A DNA stretch of 64,000 nt from JBBROS01 sp963792675 (GTDB lineage Bacteria; Pseudomonadota; Alphaproteobacteria; Acetobacterales; Acetobacteraceae), in contig CAWBWT010000002.1 in assembly GCA_963792675.1 (NCBI GenBank), forward strand, positions 3,100,001 through 3,164,000, read 5' to 3'. Numbering within the stretch: position 1 is the stretch's first letter; every line of letters starts with the position of its first letter. Under the pieces are notes generated by a model. That model made no database searches and had not been told where the DNA came from. It saw only the letters and a program-made list of their open reading frames with translations. Of this stretch, positions 19,132 through 29,891 are shown piece by piece. Both the position numbers and the translations under genes were made by a program.

Positions 19132-19267
19132 GAAACCGCTCGCCATGTGGCCCATATCCGGTTGAGCGCCCGTGGACGCGTTGGCACCTCTATGGTTTAA
19201 GCCACGCACCGGCAAGACCGCAGGCGCCGAGATCGCCTTCACGACAGCAGCAAAGGGCCCCGCAGCG

Positions 19268-21977
<2,710 letters not shown>

Positions 21978-22018
21978 CCGGGTCGGAGCCAAACCTCCTC
22001 GCCCACCGGTCCGGCAGC

Positions 22019-22110
22019 GTCATCCCCGGACTTGATCCGGGGATCTCGTCCGGGTTGGCGCACTGTGCCACCCGGCGCGGGATGGCTGGATCAAGTCCGG
22101 CCATGTCGTG
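22019..22110. repeat. Dispersed palindromic intergenic repeat, copy 1
   Basis: This holds two hairpins. CCCCGGACTTGATCCGGGG is a 7-bp stem with a 5-nt loop, and about 60 bp on lies GGATCAAGTCCGGCC, the inverse complement of the first core. The outer ends read GTCAT and CATGTCGTG. The same arrangement recurs at 56601-56695. It lies between acnA and the FUSC gene. It resembles REP/BIME-like intergenic elements common in alphaproteobacterial genomes, and may terminate or stabilise transcripts. Confidence 0.75.
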
Positions 22111-22130
22111 AATGCTGTTGTGTTGACGTC

Positions 22131-24230
22131 ATGACGACTTGGTCTGCGCGACGCCCCTGGCGCTCGTGGCGCGCCGGCCCCGAGGCTGACCTGTCCCGCC
22201 TGCCGGTCAGCCTCGACCTGCGCGCGATCAGCATCGAGGAAGGGCTCCGCGCTGCCCTCGCCGTTGCGGCGACCATGCTGCTGTCCGAGTGGGCCGGCTT
22301 GCCGGCGCTGGCCGAATCCGCCCTCGGCGCCCTGCTGACCTGCCTCTGCGACGCCGGCGGGCCGGTGCGCCGGCGTGTCCCGGCGCTGCTCGCCTTTGCC
22401 GCGACCGGTACGGCGCTGACGGTGGGTTTCGGCCTGCTGCGCCCGTTCGGCCTGCCGTTCGTCGTGCCGCTCGCCAGCATGCTGATCGTCGCGTTCAGCT
22501 TCGCCCGTGTCTGGGGTCAGGCGGCGCAGCAGGTCGGCAACCTGCTGATCGTCGTCACCGTGCTGTCGCTCGACCGCATCGAACCGGTCACGGAGGTGCT
22601 CGAGTTGGGCGCCCTGTTCGGCGCCGGCAGCCTGTGGGCCTTGGCGCTGACCATGGTGCTCTGGCGGCTGCACCCGTTCCGCCCGGCCAGGCTCGCGGTC
22701 GCCACGGTGTTTCGCCGGCTCGGCGCCATGGTCACCGACCTCGTCCCGTTGCTGGAGGGGCACGAGGGCGTCGACTGGGCCGAGCACGCCCGCGCCCACC
22801 GACGGCACGTCCGCGACGGCATCGAGGCCGCGCGCGTCCTGGTGCTCGACACTCTGCGGATTCGCGGCGGCGGCAGCCCGCGCGCCAACCAGTCGCTGAT
22901 CCAGGTCGAGGCCGCCGACCAGCTGTTCGGCGTGCTGATCGCGTTGTCCGACGTGCTCGAGCACGCCGATACCACCACGCGCGAAGCCGCTCGGCACGCC
23001 CTTCCCGCCTTGCGCCTGCTGCTCGCGGCGCTGGCCGACGCCACCGCCCGCGACCGGGCCAGTGACGACCCGGACGTCCGGGCGGTCACGGCCAAGCTGC
23101 TCGACGCCGTTGCCGCGCTCGCGACAGTGCCGGCCCTGTCCGGCCTGGCCGAGGCGATGGTTGCCCGGTTGCGGATCGCGCTGCTGCTGACCACGCCGGA
23201 AGGTCTGCTGCCCGGCATCGACGGCACCGAAAGCTCGGCCGCGCACGGCCTGGATCGCGTGCTGACACCGGCGCGCGCCAACCTGCGCTGGGACTCCGCG
23301 GTGCTGCGCCATGCCGTCCGCGCCGGCGTGGTTGCCGCCCCGGCGCTCGCCTTCACCCTGTCCTCCGGCAACGCGTACGCACATTGGCTCACGATCACGC
23401 TGGTGCTGACGCTGCAGCCGTTCTTCGCCCTGACGTGGCAGAAGGCGCTGGAACGCAGCGCCGGGACGGTGCTGGGCGGCGTCGCGGCGGCGGCCATTGC
23501 GGTGATCGTGCACACGCCGCTCGCCACTGCCCTGGTGATGGCGCCGCTCGCGGTCGCCGCCTTCGCCTGCCGCGCCGTCAGCTTCGGCCTGTTCATGGCC
23601 TGCCTCACCCCGATGGTGGTGCTGCTCAGCGAGCTCGGCCGCCCCGGCACCAGCGAGTTCCTGATCGCCGGCTTCCGCGCCGCCTACACCGTCGCCGGCG
23701 GCGCCTTGGCGGTCGCCGGCGGCGCGCTGCTGTGGCCGAGCTGGGAGCCGGTGCGGGTTCGCCAGGCGCTCACGACGGCGATCCGCGCCCATTCCGCCTA
23801 TGCCGACCTCGAGCTGGCGGCGCTGGCGGAGCCGGGCACCGTCGCCGCCGGACAGCTCGAGACGGTCCGCCGAGCCGCTGGGCTCGCCAGCAACAATCTG
23901 GAGGCGGCGCTGAGCCGGGCGCTGCACGAGCCCCGCGGCTCGGCGCGGCTCGAGGCCGAGACCGGGCTTGTGGTGGATGCGGCGCTGCGACGCCTGGCCG
24001 CGCGGCTGCTGGCGTTGCAGCATGATCCGGCGCAAGCCGGCACCGACCCGGCCACGCCGGCGGCGTGGCGCCGCTGGGTGGCCGAGAGCTTCGCCGCCAT
24101 CGAGCGGGGCGGGGCCCTGCCCAACCCGGAACCGGTCGACCGCAACCATCCGGCGCTCGGCCGAATGGCGCGACAACTCAGCTTGATCGCCGGGGCACTG
24201 CAGGGAGCCGCGACGGCCGAACGACCGTGA
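22131..24230 (+). CDS. FUSC family (aromatic acid exporter-like) membrane protein
   Basis: This 699-residue protein shows the duplicated FUSC/YccS plan. A first membrane block lies at about residues 40-165. A soluble helical region follows to about 395. The second membrane block (around 395-520) opens with ALRHAVRAGV-like sequence and AYAHWLTITLVLTLQPFFALTW, the most diagnostic stretch. A helical C-terminal tail ends it. Relatives export p-hydroxybenzoate or other aromatic acids; the substrate here is unknown. ATG 22131 is just after repeat copy 1. Its last 53 bp overlap the convergent gene. Confidence 0.85.
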   Translation: MTTWSARRPWRSWRAGPEADLSRLPVSLDLRAISIEEGLRAALAVAATMLLSEWAGLPALAESALGALLTCLCDAGGPVRRRVPALLAFAATGTALTVGFGLLRPFGLPFVVPLASMLIVAFSFARVWGQAAQQVGNLLIVVTVLSLDRIEPVTEVLELGALFGAGSLWALALTMVLWRLHPFRPARLAVATVFRRLGAMVTDLVPLLEGHEGVDWAEHARAHRRHVRDGIEAARVLVLDTLRIRGGGSPRANQSLIQVEAADQLFGVLIALSDVLEHADTTTREAARHALPALRLLLAALADATARDRASDDPDVRAVTAKLLDAVAALATVPALSGLAEAMVARLRIALLLTTPEGLLPGIDGTESSAAHGLDRVLTPARANLRWDSAVLRHAVRAGVVAAPALAFTLSSGNAYAHWLTITLVLTLQPFFALTWQKALERSAGTVLGGVAAAAIAVIVHTPLATALVMAPLAVAAFACRAVSFGLFMACLTPMVVLLSELGRPGTSEFLIAGFRAAYTVAGGALAVAGGALLWPSWEPVRVRQALTTAIRAHSAYADLELAALAEPGTVAAGQLETVRRAAGLASNNLEAALSRALHEPRGSARLEAETGLVVDAALRRLAARLLALQHDPAQAGTDPATPAAWRRWVAESFAAIERGGALPNPEPVDRNHPALGRMARQLSLIAGALQGAATAERP

Positions 24231-25689
24231 GGCTCAACGTGCCGAGCCAGCAGCGCAGCCAGAATGCAGCGCCCAAGGTGAGCAGCGGCGCGACCGTGTA
24301 GCGGGCGCGGTTGTTTTCCAGCACATCGCAGCAGCTCGACACCACGAACACGAACGCGCCCGTGACAAGCATCGGCAGCAGGACCGTGGCCGGACTATCG
24401 AGCGGCCGGCGCGTGACGGCCGCAGCGGTCATCCGCCGCACGGCGACGACACAGGCGCCGAGGAAACCAAGTCCGATCAGCAGCGACCCGTAGGAGATCT
24501 GCAACTGGAAGGCGCGCGGCCTTGTCGGGTCGAGCGTGCTGCCGAACCAGGCAACCGGCTGCAATCCGACCGTCGCATTGACAAGCCTGGCCCAGCCCTC
24601 GACCGGCGCGAGGTTGCGCCGCACGTCGAGGAACTCGTTGGACGGGCGGTTGAAATAGTAGACCGACGTCATGAGCACGGCACCGTAGTTCCATGGATCG
24701 GCCCAGAACGCCGCTTTCACGTCCGGCCAGCGCAACCGGCTCGCGACCAGCAGCGCCTGATGATGCATGTTGGGGAAGCCGTTCGACTTGCGCGGCGCAT
24801 CGAGGATCGGCTCACCGGTCGGCGCGACCGGCGGCAGCAGCGGCAACAGGCGCTCGACCGACCCGAACGAGCTCACCGAACTGAGCGGCGACAGGATACC
24901 CTCGGCCAGCAACGCCCGGCGCTCCTCGTCGGGCAGCTTCTCCACCGTCACGCCGACCAAATTGAGCGTTGCCCAGGACGACAGACCGAGAAAGCCGAAC
25001 ATCACTAGGTTCTTGAGCAGCACTGCGCCAATCGCCGCGGCCGGCAGGGCGGCGCACCGGAGCACGCGTATGCGGACGCCGGTCGATGCGGCGACTAGAC
25101 CGATGGTGGCTACGAACCAGATCGGGTGGAACATGGACCGCAGCAGCACGACCGCTGCAAGCACGGAAAAGCCGAGCATGAGCAGGGCGGAACCCCGCCT
25201 GCCTTCCTGACCCACCCCGGTGTGCACGCCGTAGAAGCCGATGCACAGCAACCAGGGAACAAGGCTGTCATAGGACAGCGTCTCGCTGAATAGCAGCACA
25301 TCCGGCGACACGCAGAACCATAATGCGATCCCAAGCGCCCAGCCGCGGGAGCCGAGGACCACACGTGCCAGTGCGTTCAGGGCGAGGAGGCCGCCGAGGC
25401 AGATCGCGCCATACGTCCATGCCATGACGACCGGAAACGCGGCGGTGCCCGCCTGCAGCGCCACGCCGATCAGCAGGTTGAACAGCGGCGGCTGCGAGTG
25501 AAGGTGCAGCAGGGTCGGCCACAGCCGGGATTGCAGCAGCTCCGGATCCACGACTTGCCAGTAGCCGCCGAGGCTTTCGGCGTTGAACTCGACGCCGGCC
25601 ACCCAGGCCCACAAGCGGACCAACGCGAACGTGCCTGCGATCAGCAAGGCGTCTTGCAAAGAGCGTGACTGGTCGGTCCGGTTCTGCAT
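24178..25689 (-). CDS. Polytopic membrane protein of unknown function (glycosyltransferase-39-like topology)
   Basis: This 503-residue protein has about ten hydrophobic helices. The N-terminal part has a loop with HSQPPLFNLLIGVAL and YDSLVPWLLCIGFYG. This is reminiscent of lipid-linked-sugar glycosyltransferases (ArnT/GT39-like), which carry an acidic and aromatic first periplasmic loop (VVDPELLQSRLWPTLLHLHS). I recognise no clear catalytic signature, so the enzymatic role is speculative. The start ATG 25689 is well placed. The 3' end overlaps FUSC by 53 bp, which is unusual for convergent genes. Confidence 0.6.
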   Translation of the reverse strand: MQNRTDQSRSLQDALLIAGTFALVRLWAWVAGVEFNAESLGGYWQVVDPELLQSRLWPTLLHLHSQPPLFNLLIGVALQAGTAAFPVVMAWTYGAICLGGLLALNALARVVLGSRGWALGIALWFCVSPDVLLFSETLSYDSLVPWLLCIGFYGVHTGVGQEGRRGSALLMLGFSVLAAVVLLRSMFHPIWFVATIGLVAASTGVRIRVLRCAALPAAAIGAVLLKNLVMFGFLGLSSWATLNLVGVTVEKLPDEERRALLAEGILSPLSSVSSFGSVERLLPLLPPVAPTGEPILDAPRKSNGFPNMHHQALLVASRLRWPDVKAAFWADPWNYGAVLMTSVYYFNRPSNEFLDVRRNLAPVEGWARLVNATVGLQPVAWFGSTLDPTRPRAFQLQISYGSLLIGLGFLGACVVAVRRMTAAAVTRRPLDSPATVLLPMLVTGAFVFVVSSCCDVLENNRARYTVAPLLTLGAAFWLRCWLGTLSLTVVRPSRLPAVPRRSS

Positions 25690-25740
25690 TGAGGGCGGCT
25701 AGCACACGGCGGTGCGTGACCCCAAGCCTTGCGGCTGTTC

Positions 25741-26877
25741 TCAGACTCTTCCTGACGGACCCTCGCGTTGCGTTGCTCCGGTGCCCCCGGCCAGCCGCGC
25801 CAGCGCCGGCGCTGTCAGCAGCGCGGCGCCGCCGATGGCCGCCATCGGCAGGAATGACAGCCCGCCCCAATGGCCGTAGAGCTGGCCTGTCAGCCATACC
25901 AGCGCCGCGCTCGCAGCCGAAAAGCCGAGCGCCGACGTCAGCGTCTGCGCCATCCCGGCCCGCTCCGGCGGCAGTTGCGCCAGCACCAGCATCGAGGACA
26001 GGTGCTGGAAGGCGAACGTCATCGCGTGCAGCAGTTGCAGCGCCATCAGGGCCGGAACCGCGGTGGTGAACGCGAACCCGGTCCAGCGCACCACGCACGC
26101 TGTCGCGGCCAGCGCCGTCAACCCGGCCGGCCCCAGCCGCCGCACCAACCGCCGGCCGCGCAGAAATAACAGGATCTCGGCCACGATGCCTTCCGCGATC
26201 AGCAGGCCGATGGTGGTGTCGCCGAGCCCAGCCGAGCGCCAATGCAGCGGCGCGAACGAATAGTATGCGGCGTGCGAGCCCTGAATCAGCGCGGTTGCCG
26301 CCAGCGACAGGCGGAAGCGGCGGTCGGTCCACAGTCCGCTGGAGTTGCCGGCACGCCGCCGCCCGGCGCTCACGTCCGGCAACCGGCACGCGAACGCCGC
26401 CGCGGCTGCATAGCCCGCGACGAGCATGACCGGGACGGCGCCGCTGCCCAGCCGAGCCAGGACCGCGCCGGCGCCGGCCGTGGTCAGCATGTAGGAGATC
26501 GAGCCCCAGGCCCGGGTCGGTGCGTATTCGAGCCGCCGGGCGGCGGCCAATGCGAGGGCGAGCGCGTCGGTCAGCGGCCCCAGCAAAGAAGCCGCCAAGC
26601 CCGCCATTGTGACAACCAGCACCAGCGGCAACAGCCCGTGCGCGGCCGGAAGCCCGGCGGCGCACCCCGCAGCCAGCGCCGCCGAGCCGGCCAGCACCGC
26701 TCGCCGCCGGCCGAGCCGGTCCGCGAGCCATCCCCCGGCAGGAGCGGCAACCACGCGCAGCAACGAGGCCACGCCCAGCGCCAGCCCGATCTCGGCCGCG
26801 GTCAGCCCGCGGTCGGCGAGCCACAGCGGCAGATAGGCCGCGTTGACGGCGCTGGCGGCGAAGGTCGCGGCCAGCAC
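25741..26877 (-). CDS. Major facilitator superfamily transporter (HcaT/MFS_1-like)
   Basis: This 378-residue protein has 12 predicted membrane helices. The MFS loop pattern GWLADRLGRRRAVLAGSAAL lies between helices 2 and 3. The N-terminus (SAVNAAYLPLWLADRGLTAAEIGLALG) resembles the 3-phenylpropionate/HcaT-like group. The GTG at 26877 follows the SufE-like stop by 39 nt in the same reading frame, which contains no other start. The substrate is unknown. It probably shares a transcript with the SufE-like gene. Confidence 0.82.
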   Translation of the reverse strand: MLAATFAASAVNAAYLPLWLADRGLTAAEIGLALGVASLLRVVAAPAGGWLADRLGRRRAVLAGSAALAAGCAAGLPAAHGLLPLVLVVTMAGLAASLLGPLTDALALALAAARRLEYAPTRAWGSISYMLTTAGAGAVLARLGSGAVPVMLVAGYAAAAAFACRLPDVSAGRRRAGNSSGLWTDRRFRLSLAATALIQGSHAAYYSFAPLHWRSAGLGDTTIGLLIAEGIVAEILLFLRGRRLVRRLGPAGLTALAATACVVRWTGFAFTTAVPALMALQLLHAMTFAFQHLSSMLVLAQLPPERAGMAQTLTSALGFSAASAALVWLTGQLYGHWGGLSFLPMAAIGGAALLTAPALARLAGGTGATQREGPSGRV

Positions 26878-26916
26878 ATGGCCGACGCGGCGGCTGTCAG
26901 GACCGGAAATGCCGGG

Positions 26917-27366
26917 TCAGGCGGCGACGGCGCAGGCTTGCGCGACGTCGTGGATGCGCCGGGCCATGGCGGCAATGCCGTTGCCGCGGTTGGTCGACAA
27001 CGCCTCGAGCAGGCCGAGGTCCCTCAGGAACGTCGGGTCGGTCGCCAGCACCTCGGCCGGCGTCCGCCCCGAGTAGACCCGGAGCAGCAGCGCGACCAGG
27101 CCCGACACGATGGCCGCATCGGACGCGCCGGCCAGCAGCATGCGGCCGTCCTGCATCGCCGCCTCCATCCAGACCTGGCTCTGGCAGCCGGGCACGCGAT
27201 GCGCATCGTCCTGCCATTCCGAAGGGAATGGCGGCAGCTTGCGGCCGAGTTCGATGATGAACTGGTAGCGGTCCATCCAATCGTCGAACACCTCGAGTTC
27301 CTCGCCGATGGCGGCGACGGCGTCGGCCGCGCTCGGTTCGTCGGGGTGGACATAGGGATCGGTCAT
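26917..27366 (-). CDS. sufE: SufE family cysteine desulfurase accessory protein
   Basis: This 149-residue SufE/CsdE-like protein accepts persulfide sulfur from a SufS-type desulfurase during Fe-S cluster assembly. The active cysteine lies in HRVPGCQSQVWMEA. Other typical features are DRYQFIIELGRKLPPFP and the C-terminal LGLLEALSTNRGNGIAAMARRI. The suf operon is not nearby, so it may be a stand-alone CsdE-like copy. The start ATG 27366 fits the family. Confidence 0.9.
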   Translation of the reverse strand: MTDPYVHPDEPSAADAVAAIGEELEVFDDWMDRYQFIIELGRKLPPFPSEWQDDAHRVPGCQSQVWMEAAMQDGRMLLAGASDAAIVSGLVALLLRVYSGRTPAEVLATDPTFLRDLGLLEALSTNRGNGIAAMARRIHDVAQACAVAA

Positions 27367-27419
27367 GGCCGCGATGTGCGGCCAGGCCGGTGAACCGTCA
27401 AGGTATGCCGGACATGCAA

Positions 27420-27445
27420 ACGGCCCGGCGCGCGCGCCGGGCCGT
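27420..27445 (-). terminator. Palindrome, likely terminator of the small lipoprotein gene
   Basis: A perfect 26-bp GC-rich palindrome (half ACGGCCCGGCGCG) lies 20 nt past the corrected stop of the lipoprotein gene on the minus strand. It is followed on that strand by a short T run (TTTG). It also sits between that gene and the SufE-like gene. The T tract is short, so efficiency is uncertain. Confidence 0.65.
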
Positions 27446-27465
27446 CGTCACGCCAGGCCGGACGA

Positions 27466-27865
27466 TCAGGCCTTGGTCATCGTGTAATGGTAGCTGCACT
27501 TGCCGCGCATCGAGGTCAGGTCGAGGCCGGTTGCCGAAGCGGTGCCCGAAACGCTGCTGCCGCGACGAGTTCGGCGCGGTGATCGAGCCGTCCGGCGCGA
27601 TCGTGCCCTTGACGCCGTTCAGCACGAAGCTGTTGCCGCGCACGCGCACGGTCTGCTCGCGCGTCATCTTGGCGCAACCCCTTGGCGCATCCGACGCCAA
27701 CTCCGCCATGCCCTTGTAGATGCCATCCACCGGCCCGAGCGCGACGGGAGCCGCCGGCGGCGGCGGCGGCGGCGCCTCGACCATGGGCGGCGGCGGCGGT
27801 GGCTTGCTGGCGCAACCGACGACCGTGCCGGCCAAGAACACGAACGGGAGAAGTTTCATACGCAT
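27466..27865 (-). CDS. Small proline-rich lipoprotein, hypothetical, frameshifted
   Basis: From ATG 27865 (AGGAG 8 nt upstream) the protein reads MRMKLLPFVFLAGTVVGCASK, a lipoprotein signal with cysteine 18. Two proline runs follow, then VDGIYKGMAELASDAPRGC and TVRVRGNSFVLNGVKGTIAPDGSI. The natural continuation (VSGTASATGLDLTSMRGKCSYHYTMTKA) is in another frame, reached by one base near 27545-27555. The span is 3n+1. Two conserved-looking cysteines could form a disulfide. The repaired protein is about 132 residues. The function is unknown, probably periplasmic or outer-membrane. Confidence 0.65.
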
Positions 27866-27929
27866 GGATGCGTCTCCTGGTAGAGAATCGACGAACGGCG
27901 CGACCGTGTCACGCCGCCGCGAGTCCCGC

Positions 27930-29249
27930 CTACAGGATGAAACGGCTCAAGTCACCCTTCGCGGCAAGCGGCGCCACGCGGTCGTTCACGTACTCGGCAT
28001 CGACCAGCAAGCGTTCGCCGTTGCGATCGGTTGCAGTAAAGCTGATCTCCTCGAGCAATCGCTCCAGCACGGTCGCCAGTCGACGGGCACCGATGTTCTC
28101 GACCCGATCGTTGATGTCTGCCGCCAGATTGGCGAGCGCATCGATCGCGCCGGGGTCGAAGTCGAGTGCGACCCCCTCGGTGCCCAACAATGCCGAATAT
28201 TGCTTCAGCAAGCTATGCTCGGGCTCGGTCAGGATCCGCCGCAGGTCGTCGCGCGACAGCGGCGCCAGCTCGACCCGGATCGGCAGCCGGCCCTGCAGCT
28301 CGGGCAGCAGGTCGGAGGGCTTGGCCAGGTGGAACGCGCCAGAGGCGATGAACAACACGTGGTCGGTCTTCACCGGGCCGTACTTGGTGGTCACGGTGGT
28401 GCCCTCGATCAGCGGCAGCAGATCGCGCTGGACGCCTTCGCGCGACACGTCGCCGCCACGGAACCCGCCCTCGCTGCTGCGCGCGCAGACCTTGTCGATC
28501 TCGTCGAGGAAAACGATGCCGTTCTCCTCGGCGTGGCGCACCGCATCCTTGGTGAGTTGGTCGGTGTCGAGCAGACGGTCGGCCTCGTCGCGCGCCAGCG
28601 CCGCCCGGGCGCTGGCGACCGTCATCCGCTTGCGCTGCTCCTTGCGGCCGAACATGCCCTTCATCATGTCGTTGAGGTTGATCATCTGACCCGGCGGCAC
28701 GCCGGGCAGGTCGATCTGGCCGACCGGCGACCCGGCGGCTTCGGTCAAACCGACCTCCACCTCCTTGTCCTCCAGCTCGCCGGCCCGGAGCATTTTGCGG
28801 AATTTGCCGCGGGTGTCGGCGCTCGCGCCCTCGCCCACCAGGGACGTCACCAGCTTATCTTCGGCGGCGAGCTCGGCCCTGGCCTGCACGTCCTTGCGGC
28901 TGGCTTCGCGCAGCATGACGATGCTGGCCTCGACCAGGTCGCGTACGATGCTGTCCACGTCACGGCCGACATAGCCGACCTCGGTGAACTTGGTCGCCTC
29001 GACCTTGATGAACGGCGCCTGCGCCAGCTTGGCGAGCCGCCGGGCGATCTCGGTCTTGCCGCAGCCCGTGGGGCCGATCATCAGGATGTTCTTCGGCACG
29101 ACCTCTTCCCGAAGCCCTTCCGGCAGTTGCTGACGCCGCCAGCGGTTGCGCAGCGCGATGGCGACGGCACGCTTGGCGTCGTTTTGGCCGACGATGAAAC
29201 GGTCGAGCTCGCCCACGATCTCGCGCGGGGAGTAGGTGGGAACGTCCAT
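27930..29249 (-). CDS. hslU: ATP-dependent protease ATPase subunit HslU (ClpY)
   Basis: This 439-residue AAA+ unfoldase feeds substrates into HslV. It shows SPREIVGELDRFIVGQ at the N-terminus, Walker A GPTGCGKT at 59-66, the pore-loop region GYVGRDVDS, and Walker B GIVFLDEIDK near 250. The intermediate (I) domain lies between. The C-terminal tail ends DLSRFIL, which docks into HslV. The ATG shares one base with the hslV stop, so the two are translationally coupled. Confidence 0.97.
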   Translation of the reverse strand: MDVPTYSPREIVGELDRFIVGQNDAKRAVAIALRNRWRRQQLPEGLREEVVPKNILMIGPTGCGKTEIARRLAKLAQAPFIKVEATKFTEVGYVGRDVDSIVRDLVEASIVMLREASRKDVQARAELAAEDKLVTSLVGEGASADTRGKFRKMLRAGELEDKEVEVGLTEAAGSPVGQIDLPGVPPGQMINLNDMMKGMFGRKEQRKRMTVASARAALARDEADRLLDTDQLTKDAVRHAEENGIVFLDEIDKVCARSSEGGFRGGDVSREGVQRDLLPLIEGTTVTTKYGPVKTDHVLFIASGAFHLAKPSDLLPELQGRLPIRVELAPLSRDDLRRILTEPEHSLLKQYSALLGTEGVALDFDPGAIDALANLAADINDRVENIGARRLATVLERLLEEISFTATDRNGERLLVDAEYVNDRVAPLAAKGDLSRFIL

Positions 29250-29809
29250 TAAAGGGTCTCTACGATCACGGAGTGGTTGGTATAAACGCAGATGTCGCCG
29301 GCAATCCGCATGGCCCGGCGCGCGATCTCGGCAGCGTCGAGCCCCTCGACCTCCATCAGCGCCCGCGCCGCGGCGAGCGCGTAATTGCCGCCAGAGCCGA
29401 TCGCGATCACGCCGTCCTCGGGCTCCAGCACGTCGCCGTTGCCGGTCAGCGTGTAGCTGTGCTGCGCATCGGCGACGGCCATCATCGCCTCGAGCCGGCG
29501 CAGGTAGCGGTCGGTGCGCCAGTCCTTGGCCAGCTCGACGCAGGCACGCTCGAGCTGGTTCGGAAAGCGCTCGAGCTTGGCCTCGAGCCGCTCGAGCAGG
29601 GTGAAGGCGTCTGCGGTGGCGCCGGCGAAACCGGCCAGCACCGCCCCGCCGGCCCCGATGCGCCGCACCTTGCGGGCGTTTCCCTTGATTACGGTCTGGC
29701 CGAGCGTGACTTGTCCGTCACCGGCCATCGCCACGCTGCCGCCGCGGCGGACCGACAAGATGGTGGTGCCGTGCCAGCCGATCGGGTCGTTCGGATTGGA
29801 TGTTTGCAT
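29249..29809 (-). CDS. hslV: ATP-dependent protease peptidase subunit HslV (ClpQ)
   Basis: This 186-residue proteasome-beta-like peptidase forms a double hexamer with HslU. The catalytic N-terminal threonine after propeptide removal is T15 in WHGTTILSVRRGG. GDGQVTLGQTVIKGNARKVRR and the GSGGNYALAAARAL region follow, all family-typical. ATG 29809 gives a short propeptide (MQTSNPNDPIGWHG). The 82-nt leader to the upstream GGDEF-EAL gene contains no heat-shock promoter I can defend. Confidence 0.96.
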   Translation of the reverse strand: MQTSNPNDPIGWHGTTILSVRRGGSVAMAGDGQVTLGQTVIKGNARKVRRIGAGGAVLAGFAGATADAFTLLERLEAKLERFPNQLERACVELAKDWRTDRYLRRLEAMMAVADAQHSYTLTGNGDVLEPEDGVIAIGSGGNYALAAARALMEVEGLDAAEIARRAMRIAGDICVYTNHSVIVETL

Positions 29810-29891
29810 GATGGGCCGAAGGTGGGAACCGCCGCTGCGCTGCACAAGAGTTAGGCAAGCAGCCCGAATGGAGGGGCGGTCAAACGAGAGC

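Noticed and set aside
22014..22130. Upstream extension of the FUSC gene to about position 22032
   Set aside because: The added residues would come from the dispersed repeat and are not conserved protein.
29810..29891. Possible heat-shock (sigma-32) promoter before hslV
   Set aside because: Spacing and box matches to either the enterobacterial or alphaproteobacterial consensus were not good enough.
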